A stretch of DNA of 13,434 nucleotides from Clostridia bacterium. GTDB lineage: Bacteria > Bacillota_E > SLMV01 > PUMD01. The notes under the pieces are model-generated. The model made no database searches. It worked only from the letters and a program-made list of their open reading frames with translations, and had not been told where the DNA came from. Position 1 is the stretch's first letter, and every line of letters begins with the position of its first letter. The translations under genes and the position numbers were made by a program. The stretch is taken from NCBI GenBank assembly GCA_003562655.1, contig PWUC01000004.1, forward strand, positions 1-13,434, written 5' to 3'. Shown here piece after piece: positions 1 to 5,779 of the stretch.

Positions 1-167
1 CCGCCGGCCATCACCACGCGGCCAGGCACACGCCGGGAGTCCCAGTCCAGCCTGAGACCTCTGTGGGCATCACATTCTCCGTCAGCATATGAACACTGCA
101 GCTGGAAAAGGGGAGCGGGCGGTGGTGGACCTGCCTCGTCCCGCAGGTGCTGCGCAATCAACCGCAC
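1..167 (-). CDS. Partial unknown protein, runs off the left edge
   Basis: An open frame starts at GTG (167-165) and continues to base 1 without a stop, giving at least 55 residues. It begins MRLIAQHLRDEAG, passes a short proline run, and then reads CSYADGECDAHRGLRLDWD before the edge. The start lies inside the last codons of the upstream 112-residue gene, with an overlap of about 10 nt. A GAGGA sits 6 nt before the GTG, within that gene's acidic C-terminus, so translational coupling is likely. Two Cys (CSYADGEC) and an Asp/Arg-rich stretch are visible, but I do not recognise the family. The mixed composition looks coding rather than accidental. The C-terminus and function are unknown. Confidence 0.5.
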   Translation of the reverse strand, partial: MRLIAQHLRDEAGPPPPAPLFQLQCSYADGECDAHRGLRLDWDSRRVPGRVVMAG

Positions 168-496
168 TCCTCGTCCTCGTTTTCCTCGTCGCGTGGGGTA
201 CACTCCTGCGACTGATCCTTCCAGCCCATCCGCCGCAGGTATGATGCTATGAGTTCATCCCTGCTGACAACGGCAAACTTCTCTACCTCGCGATGCTCTT
301 CACCGTGCAGCTCCCGCTGCGCCTGGATCACCCTCAGCGTCTCCTCCTGCAGGGCCTGCCTCGTCACCGCAGCAAGTTCACGCCAGAAGGCAGCGAGGGC
401 CGGACGTCGTCCCGCAAATTCATCCGCGATGCCCAGGCAATACCCCTGCAGACCTCCGAGTTCCTCAACATTCAATCTCTTCAGGGACTCCATCAT
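158..496 (-). CDS. Unknown 112-aa helical cytosolic protein
   Basis: I do not recognise this gene. The protein (112 aa) has no signal peptide or membrane segment. Residues about 8-70 look helical and amphipathic, rich in Leu, Ala, Arg and Glu, and the C-terminus is very acidic (DEENEDEECG). Its start is well supported: GGGAGG (504-509) lies 7 nt before a double ATG, and G/C is favoured at third positions. If the upstream Cys-rich gene is read through its frameshifts, its TGA overlaps this ATG as ATGA. In the assembled frame the upstream stop abuts it as TGA-ATG. Either way it belongs to the operon that begins with the GGDEF gene. The next gene starts inside its final codons. Confidence 0.65.
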   Translation of the reverse strand: MMESLKRLNVEELGGLQGYCLGIADEFAGRRPALAAFWRELAAVTRQALQEETLRVIQAQRELHGEEHREVEKFAVVSRDELIASYLRRMGWKDQSQECTPRDEENEDEECG

Positions 497-869
497 TCAC
501 TCGCCTCCCAAATACCCATCTCTGTATTGTATGTATCGGTCGGGAGCGGAAAAATCATCAGACTCGGGTGGATCGTACTGCGGGTGATCATCCCCCACTC
601 CGGCGTCGCATCGTCCTGCGGGGGGGGGGCAATCGGCACAGGCCCGGGGCGACCCAACCCCTGCCCCCGGGTCCGGAAGATCCCGGAGCACCGCCGGCAC
701 CGTCTCGCTCACGGTGGCCCGGCACCTGTCCCCCGAGGTTTGCCATCGATGGAATGCATGTTCAGGGTTCAACGACCGGTGCATCCTCAGAGATGAGCTC
801 GTGCACCGAGGGGCAGTATCTGCAGGCCCCTTGTCCGGGCTGACAGGGGGCGGCAGGCTCAGTGATCAT
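493..869 (-). pseudogene. Cys-rich unknown gene, readable only through two +1 frameshifts
   Basis: An ATG at 869-867 overlaps the end of the GGDEF gene (ATGATCACTGA) and opens a 35-codon frame with the metal-site-like pattern C9-x6-C16-x2-C19. It ends in CCC TGA (767-762). A +1 slip on CCC enters the next frame at GAA (763-761), which is open and strongly G/C at third positions, including VSETVPAVLRDLP and CADCPPP. That frame meets a run of ten C (minus strand, 620-629). Continuing in the same frame gives a poorly biased tail ending at 497. Dropping one C gives a better-biased tail ending WEASE, whose TGA (495-493) overlaps the next gene's ATG as ATGA. The composite is 124 aa. The operon fit at both ends suggests one gene; whether it is broken, mis-sequenced or recoded cannot be told here. 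Without the shifts, only 869-762 (35 aa) and 784-497 (95 aa) would be annotated. Confidence 0.5.
620..629. repeat. Homopolymer run of ten G (C on the coding strand)
   Basis: Ten consecutive G on the plus strand lie inside the small Cys-rich gene read on the minus strand. It is the longest mononucleotide run I noticed in the window. Such tracts commonly change length by slipped-strand mispairing and are also a common source of sequencing error. With nine (or twelve) C, the upstream frame joins the better-looking downstream frame. Confidence 0.85.
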
Positions 870-2043
870 CAGGCAGTTCAGCACTGATGACGACCGTGTC
901 CTTGCCTCTGTCCTTCGCGGTGAGACAGGCCTCCTGCGCGACAGTGAGGAGATCCGTTATCCTCACTCCATCATCGGGACTTGTCGCAGTGCCGATGGAT
1001 ATGGTGACGGGAAGATCCCAGCAGCGGGTCGCCTCCTTGACCGTCATCCTCATCCTCTCGGCGACCTGTCTTGCTGAGTCGGCGTCAGTGCCGGGCAGAA
1101 CCACCAGAAACTCGTCCCCGACGAACCACCGGGCGAGAAAATCGGAAGACCGCTTACTGCTTGCAAGGATCTGGGCAAGGGTCTTCATCATGGCGTTTCC
1201 TCCACTGTATCCGTAGCGCGTGTTGTGCTCCTTGAGACGGTCGCCGTCAATCAGAAGAACAGAGAGGGGGAAGGTATCCTCCTCGCCCGAAGACAGCATC
1301 TTCCGCAGGTGCAGTTCCGCAGCGCGCTGATTGGGCAAACCAGTGAGGGGATCCGTCATGGCCATCTCCCCCACATCAGCGACGATATTCAGCGTGTCCA
1401 GAATCTGACGCCCAAAGACGGACAGCATCCCTCCGGCCGGAGACTCGCGGTCACCGGTCCGACGGGGAGGAAACGGCCTTACGGCCACTGCATCTCCTCC
1501 TCGATCCTTGGCCTCATACAGGGCCCTGTTGGCGCACAATATCACCTCACCCAGGGAGCATCCCTGCGTCACCACGGCTCCCCCCACGCTCAGCGAGATG
1601 GGGCGGTCAGTATCCAATACGTCCGCACATCGATCGCGGAAGGTCACCCTGAGTGCGTCCGACAGCCGACCCAGGACATCGGAGTCAGCCCTGCCAACGG
1701 CGGCGAAACTGTCAAGGGCAAAACGGTAGACCTTGCCCCGGGTGCCGAGCGTATCCAACATGGAGGCCTTGGTCAACAGCAGTACCTGGTCGCCAACATT
1801 CAGGCCCATGCGATCGTTGATGACCGCCATGTCATCCACATCAACCAGCACAAGGAAGAACGGTTCTGACGGGGACCCATCGGCTTCACACTGCATGTTC
1901 AGCTCAACCAGGCAGCTGAAGAGATTCCCCAGGCCAGTTAGAGGATCTACGTATAGCTCCTCCAGATCGACGGTTCGGGAGGTGCCGTAGGGCAAATCGG
2001 CATAATCCGGTCGGGTAATCGTACTGCACCCCTTTCCCTTCAT
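859..2043 (-). CDS. Tandem GGDEF-domain protein (diguanylate cyclase-like, atypical)
   Basis: A 394-aa soluble protein with two GGDEF-type domains in a row and no membrane or recognisable sensory domain. Domain 1 (about 31-188) starts with DPLTGLGN and keeps the DVDD metal region, but the signature is replaced by RFALDSF (107-113), so it is presumably inactive and may bind nucleotide or dimerise. Domain 2 (about 229-388) has DPLTGLPN (231-238), IDGD (265-268) and RWFVGDEF (305-312). The last keeps GDEF but has F-V where most enzymes have one Gly, one residue longer than the usual RYGGDEF. An I-site-like RSSD (298-301) sits just upstream. If active, it would make c-di-GMP from two GTP. The ATG at 2043 lacks a close SD; GGAGG (2068-2072) is 24 nt upstream. 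It leads a chain of small unknown genes and diverges from a CYTH gene. Confidence 0.88.
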   Translation of the reverse strand: MKGKGCSTITRPDYADLPYGTSRTVDLEELYVDPLTGLGNLFSCLVELNMQCEADGSPSEPFFLVLVDVDDMAVINDRMGLNVGDQVLLLTKASMLDTLGTRGKVYRFALDSFAAVGRADSDVLGRLSDALRVTFRDRCADVLDTDRPISLSVGGAVVTQGCSLGEVILCANRALYEAKDRGGDAVAVRPFPPRRTGDRESPAGGMLSVFGRQILDTLNIVADVGEMAMTDPLTGLPNQRAAELHLRKMLSSGEEDTFPLSVLLIDGDRLKEHNTRYGYSGGNAMMKTLAQILASSKRSSDFLARWFVGDEFLVVLPGTDADSARQVAERMRMTVKEATRCWDLPVTISIGTATSPDDGVRITDLLTVAQEACLTAKDRGKDTVVISAELPDDH

Positions 2044-2095
2044 GGTCAGTGCGATGAAGTGAGACGACCTCCATGCGCCGCGTCAGCGTCTGGCA

Positions 2096-2101
2096 ATTAT
2101 A
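2096..2101 (-). promoter_or_regulatory. Candidate -10 box of the GGDEF operon
   Basis: On the minus strand a perfect TATAAT lies about 50 nt upstream of the GGDEF start codon, placing the likely transcript start near 2089. No good -35 hexamer is found 16-19 nt upstream, so the promoter would be weak or need an activator. Confidence 0.4.
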
Positions 2102-2298
2102 TAGGCGCGCAGCGGCCAGCTTTTGACACGTCGGTCATCTCAGCGGGATGTATCCATTGTACTTTTCTTTCGCCGCTGTTACCAGATATTCCTTCCAAAA
2201 GAGACCGCCCATTATAACTCGATCATCTGGATGCAGGAATGCGGACCTGGGGCAAACAAACACATAGGAAGATGTCTGAACGGGAAAGGAAGGATGAC

Positions 2299-2829
2299 AT
2301 GGCAGCAAACCTCGAGATCAAGGCGAGGGCCGCAGACTGGAACCGCCAGCTCGCCCTTGCCGGCAGCGTCGCGCGTTTCCGGGCAGCCCTCTGGCAGCGG
2401 GACACCTTTTTCAGGGTGAATCAGGGACGTCTCAAGCTGCGGGAGGAGTGGGACCAGGATGCGTCAACGGCGTCGGCCAGGCTGATCGCCTACCACCGTG
2501 AGGATACCCCCACCCCCTCGCCGTCGATGTACCAGATGACGGACGCACCCGACCCGGATGCGCTGAAGGAGATCCTGGCCGGCACCCTCGGAGTGCAGGT
2601 CACCGTGGAAAAAACCCGGCACCTGTTTCTGGCCGGGCAGACCCGGGTTCATCTGGATGACGTCCGCAACCTGGGCCGCTTCATCGAGATCGAATGCCCT
2701 GTACAGGCGGCCGGGCCTCCGGGCCGGGAACAGGATATCCTCGAAGACCTCACCGAACGGCTCGAGATCCTGCCCGGGCACCGCCTGGCTGGGGCGTACG
2801 CGGACCTGCTGATGGCCTGCGACATTTGA
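2299..2829 (+). CDS. cyaB: CYTH-domain protein, class IV adenylate cyclase-like
   Basis: A 176-aa single-domain protein of the CYTH superfamily (CyaB-type adenylate cyclases and thiamine triphosphatases), which bind triphosphates inside an antiparallel beta tunnel with divalent metal. Family features appear in order: N-terminal LEIKAR (5-10), GRLKLRE (43-49), RLIAYHRED (61-69), EKTR (104-107), RVHLDDV (116-122) and FIEIE (128-132). The HLDDV and FIEIE segments supply the acidic metal ligands and match CyaB-like members best. The frame is open from an ATG at 2239, but the ATG at 2299 is preferred because AAGGA lies 5-8 nt upstream and homology begins there. The product could be cAMP, or it could hydrolyse a triphosphate; sequence alone does not decide. 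It is divergent from the GGDEF gene and separated from the next plus-strand gene by about 640 nt. Confidence 0.85.
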   Translation: MAANLEIKARAADWNRQLALAGSVARFRAALWQRDTFFRVNQGRLKLREEWDQDASTASARLIAYHREDTPTPSPSMYQMTDAPDPDALKEILAGTLGVQVTVEKTRHLFLAGQTRVHLDDVRNLGRFIEIECPVQAAGPPGREQDILEDLTERLEILPGHRLAGAYADLLMACDI

Positions 2830-3470
2830 GGGAAGAAGGTTCTGGGGGTGTCAGGGCCCCTATTATATGAAATCAGCGCTGCCGGTATCCAGGTAGGGTC
2901 GCATTGATGTTGTGTGAAGGCAGTTCAGGAGCAGGCGTAAGGATAGCAAACTGGGGTCATCATTTCCGTCAGAGATCTGAAGCCAGAGGTCATCGATCCA
3001 TCGAATGCACACTGTCAGATTGAACCCTCCATTCTATGAAAGCAACATCTCGCTTTCGCCAGGTCCTGGCCGGCACATCATCTCCATCCAGTTCAACCCC
3101 TCATTGCGTTCGCCATCTGCCGGCACAGCTGGGCCGGAACGGCGAGGCTGGCAAAGGGAGAACCCCGAGATCCCGGTGCGGGCTGAGGCCAATGTGCAGA
3201 GCAGGATCGTGCTGAACCTTTGGCCACCGAAGTCGTTCGCCCGGAGGCAAAGGACCGCGGCCTCCGAGCCGCCTCGGACCCACGTGTCCGTCACCAACCG
3301 GGGGATCCTCCTCTCCCGCCTGCTCGGCATGAAGCTTGCGGGGTTCTCGCCGGGTCCGACGTGGGCACAGCGCACCGCCGATCCGGTCGGCCCATCTGAC
3401 ACCCCGGCCCGAAGGGAGGGAACCCATCGCAAATCACAACGTCACAGGTACTGGATGGGGAGTGATTGCA
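2830..3470. other. 640-nt stretch without an assured gene
   Basis: This lies between the CYTH gene and the exported-protein gene. It starts with a weak terminator-like GGGG/CCCC hairpin followed by an AT-rich stretch (about 2846-2869). From about 3130 to 3410 one codon phase is strongly G/C. Because of that phase the sequence reads open both as a plus frame (3005-3547) and as a minus frame (3034-3432, 132 aa, with Cys and Gly). Neither has a good SD or a family I recognise. Local inverted repeats are present: TCCGAG-CCGC-CTCGGA near 3259-3274, and CCCACGT near 3280 matched by ACGTGGG near 3359. It could be a small gene, a gene remnant, an intergenic repeat or a structured RNA. Confidence 0.5.
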
Positions 3471-3935
3471 TTGAAGAAAGCTATTCTCCTGGCGGCAGCC
3501 GTCGGCCTGCTTCTGACCGCCGCGTGGATCTGGGGACAGGGGTCTGAGGCCTCGCCCGCGTCCTTTTCGGAGATCTGCTCCACGGACGCTGCCGGGGTAG
3601 AGAAGCTCCTGATCCGGGACGGTTTCACCGGGGAGGCAAGGAGCAGCGTGGACAGCGGCCACGTCGAGATGCTCTTTGACGTCTTCGGTGAGAGGGAGTT
3701 CAGGCAGGCGGACGGGTCTGAGCACACTGTGGGCTGGGTTCTCTACGTGGACCTCTATTCTTCCGAGAACCGGTACGTGCGGGTCTCCTTTCACGGCCTG
3801 GCCGTGAAGCGGGTGGATATGGCCGATGGAGTTCAGCAGGGCAGGGCGCAGTTCTTCGAGATGGATGACGACTCGGAGGTGATCGATCAGCTGCTGGAGC
3901 TGTACCGCTCCCTTCCGGAGGATCAGGGAGTCTGA
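3471..3935 (+). CDS. Small exported or membrane-anchored protein of unknown function
   Basis: A 154-aa protein with an N-terminal signal or anchor: KKA followed by a hydrophobic stretch through about residue 20, then GQGSEASPA, a possible cleavage region. There is no lipobox Cys at the end of the hydrophobic run; the only Cys is at 36. The mature part has mixed alpha/beta character, with strand-like YVRVSFHGLAVKRVDM (102-117) and acidic MDDDSE (131-136). I do not recognise the family. The frame is open from 3336, but the TTG at 3471 is chosen because GGGGAG lies 8 nt upstream and the signal sequence starts directly there. A GTG three codons earlier (3462) is an alternative. It converges on the HAD gene and has no obvious partner. 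Confidence 0.7.
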   Translation: MKKAILLAAAVGLLLTAAWIWGQGSEASPASFSEICSTDAAGVEKLLIRDGFTGEARSSVDSGHVEMLFDVFGEREFRQADGSEHTVGWVLYVDLYSSENRYVRVSFHGLAVKRVDMADGVQQGRAQFFEMDDDSEVIDQLLELYRSLPEDQGV

Positions 3936-4001
3936 TGCACCGCCTGCGCAGGCCGCAGGGCGCAACCTGCAGGACCCTGCACATCCACCGCGAATCCGGG
4001 A

Positions 4002-4027
4002 GCAGCTGTCCGACCCGCGACAGCTGC
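4002..4027. terminator. Bidirectional terminator-like hairpin between convergent genes
   Basis: A perfect 9-bp stem, GCAGCTGTC / GACAGCTGC with an 8-nt loop, lies 2 nt beyond the stop of the minus-strand HAD gene and 66 nt beyond the stop of the plus-strand gene. On the plus strand it is followed by CTTCACCTTCCCC, which is pyrimidine-rich but not a clean T run, so termination efficiency is uncertain. Confidence 0.55.
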
Positions 4028-4029
4028 CT

Positions 4030-4854
4030 TCACCTTCCCCCGGTGAAGAGATTTCTCAACAGAAACTCCGCCACCCCGTCAGATCCTCCCGTCACGCAGT
4101 CTGCCCTCGCCGCGACATCACCGCGAGCGCTTCCGACGGCCACCGACATCCCGGCGAAGTCAAACATGGCAAGATCATTGGGACCGTCACCGAAGGCCAG
4201 GACCTCCCCCGGCCCGATCCGAAGATGACGGGTCAGGGCTGCGAGCCCCGCCCCCTTGTCGACCCCCTCCGCCACCATCTGCATCCACGCCTCCCCCCGC
4301 CCCGGGGCAGACACGGCATCCCCCGGCAATCCCAGGGCATCTCCGATCTGCTGTATGCGGCGCAGCGGCCCCAGCGCATTGATCTTGACGACGTCAGAAA
4401 TCCCGGGGCTGAAGTGGAGCTCAAGGGGCCCGCCGTCAGCGCCCAGGGAGGCTGCATATTTCGCAGCCGTCCTCGAGCCCCCCACCGTGCGGTAGATGAC
4501 ACGGGGGGCCTCGTCCCTCGCCAGATGCAGAAATACTGAACACCCCCCGGACTGGATGATCGCGACGGCCTCCTGGCATCTCGGGCCAGGGATCGCCTCA
4601 ACCGCCAGAACACGTCCCGAACCCGGATGGGAGACCACGGCTCCATCACATGCGACGACGAAAACTTCATCGCCGATGATCCTGGCCACCTCCTCTGCTC
4701 CCCTCTTGCGCCTGCCCGTGACCAGGGCCACATGCAGGCCGAGCTCGAGACACTGGCGCAGGGCCTCCACGGTTCGCCGCGAGGGAAGACCTCCCGTGGG
4801 TGCCAGCGTACCGCCTATGTCACAGGCGACCAGGCGGATCAGATCGAGGCGCAC
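4030..4854 (-). CDS. Cof-type HAD-superfamily protein with altered motif I
   Basis: A 274-aa protein of the HAD-IIB (Cof) group, whose members are mostly sugar-phosphate or cofactor phosphatases. Motif II Thr lies in LVTGRR (T46), motif III Lys in GVDKG (K200) and motif IV is GDGPND (222-227). Motif I reads CDIGGTLAP: the nucleophile Asp12 is present, but the second Asp of DxDGT, the general acid/base, is Gly14 (codon GGC). The cap domain lies between motifs II and III. Loss of that Asp would be expected to slow phosphate ester hydrolysis or change the chemistry. The start is GTG with AGAGGTGAT 5-6 nt upstream, 13 nt after the stop of the metallophosphoesterase gene, so the two genes form an operon. 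The substrate cannot be deduced. Confidence 0.85.
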   Translation of the reverse strand: MRLDLIRLVACDIGGTLAPTGGLPSRRTVEALRQCLELGLHVALVTGRRKRGAEEVARIIGDEVFVVACDGAVVSHPGSGRVLAVEAIPGPRCQEAVAIIQSGGCSVFLHLARDEAPRVIYRTVGGSRTAAKYAASLGADGGPLELHFSPGISDVVKINALGPLRRIQQIGDALGLPGDAVSAPGRGEAWMQMVAEGVDKGAGLAALTRHLRIGPGEVLAFGDGPNDLAMFDFAGMSVAVGSARGDVAARADCVTGGSDGVAEFLLRNLFTGGR

Positions 4855-4867
4855 ACTCCATCACCTC

Positions 4868-5611
4868 TCATTCCGGATAGGATGCGGCATACCAGCTGAC
4901 GTGGGGCATCCCCTCCCGACGGGCATCGTCGAGGTGCGCCCGCCAGTCATAGGCGACCCGTCTCAGGTGAACCCCGATGCCCTGCCCCGAGCACTCCAGA
5001 ATCCCGTACTCGGCCCAGGGAGCGGCCTCAGCCTGTGCCCCCGGAGGCCATCTCGGCGAGGCAAGACCCACCGATCCGGGGTTGACGACCGTGATCCCGC
5101 CCGTGCGGCGCAGCATCGGACAGTGGGTGTGACCGGCAGCTATCACATCAGCCGTCACACCCTGCAGCATCTCCGCCATCTTTTCGTCGGCCTCACCCGG
5201 TCCCATGAACTCATCAAAGGCCCTCGGCGAACCGTGGCAGCACAGGATCGTGACGCCGCCAAGAACGAGGGTGTCCTCCCCCCTCAGTCCGCGAAGGTAT
5301 GTGCGTTCGCTCGACCCCAGCTGGCCCGCCGACCACGAAATCAGGTCGCGGATCCGGTTGCGGTCACCGCTGCCCGGCTGCAGCAGGTCCGCCTGTAGCA
5401 CGTGATGGTCGTGGTTGCCCCTTATGGCAACCGTCGCAACCTCCCTGGTCCTCTTTATTGCCTCCCGGGGGCGCGGTCCCAGTGTGGCAATGTCACCGAG
5501 ACTTATGAATCGGGTCACTCCCCGGCTGCGCGCATCCGCCAGCACGGCCTCGAGGGCCCTGACGTTTCCATGAACGTCAGAAATCAGGGCCACCCTGCCT
5601 TCATTGACCAT
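4868..5611 (-). CDS. YfcE/MJ0936-type metallophosphoesterase
   Basis: A 247-aa cytosolic protein of the calcineurin-like phosphoesterase superfamily, a dinuclear-metal phosphodiesterase or phosphatase. The motifs are complete: SDVHGN (11-16, ligands D12 and H14), GD (39-40), GNHDH (65-69), H126 in CCHGSP, GHTH (160-163) and NPGSVG (177-182). This order is typical of the YfcE-like branch, which acts on simple phosphodiesters in vitro; the natural substrate is usually unknown. The frame extends 7 codons upstream to 5632, but the GGAGGAGGTGG within those codons lies 8-9 nt before the ATG at 5611 and makes that the better start. It is the first gene of a two-gene unit with the HAD protein, suggesting both act on related phosphorylated compounds. 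Confidence 0.88.
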   Translation of the reverse strand: MVNEGRVALISDVHGNVRALEAVLADARSRGVTRFISLGDIATLGPRPREAIKRTREVATVAIRGNHDHHVLQADLLQPGSGDRNRIRDLISWSAGQLGSSERTYLRGLRGEDTLVLGGVTILCCHGSPRAFDEFMGPGEADEKMAEMLQGVTADVIAAGHTHCPMLRRTGGITVVNPGSVGLASPRWPPGAQAEAAPWAEYGILECSGQGIGVHLRRVAYDWRAHLDDARREGMPHVSWYAASYPE

Positions 5612-5678
5612 GAGCAGAACCACCTCCTCCATACGCCGTCACCGTCCCGTTGTGACCCTCTCGCCGACCCGCAAGCCC

Positions 5679-5693
5679 TGCAGTCAGACTGCA
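5679..5693. promoter_or_regulatory. Perfect inverted repeat upstream of the phosphoesterase operon
   Basis: TGCAGTC-A-GACTGCA is a perfect 7-bp inverted repeat around a single base, 68 nt upstream of the phosphoesterase start and in the gap after the MATE gene. The size and symmetry suit a dimeric repressor or activator site. No good promoter hexamers are visible beside it, so an operator role is inference. Confidence 0.35.
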
Positions 5694-5779
5694 ATCACAA
5701 AGATGGCTGAGGATCAGGCCCCTACCGGCCCCGGACGCAACCATGAACAGACCGGAGCGCTGCAAACCCGGTGAGGCCC

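Noticed and set aside
2123..2128. Perfect TTGACA upstream of the CYTH gene
   Set aside because: No acceptable -10 box 15-19 nt downstream, so I did not annotate a promoter.
2239..2298. Upstream ATG starts (2239, 2272) for the CYTH gene
   Set aside because: No SD before 2239, polar non-homologous extension, and the ATG at 2299 has AAGGA at the right distance.
2940..3010. Possible riboswitch-like leader
   Set aside because: GGATAGCAAACTGG resembles fragments of some aptamers, but no complete consensus (c-di-GMP, cobalamin, glycine) can be built.
4496..5398. 300-codon plus-strand open frame
   Set aside because: Antisense shadow of the HAD and metallophosphoesterase genes, which carry full family motifs.
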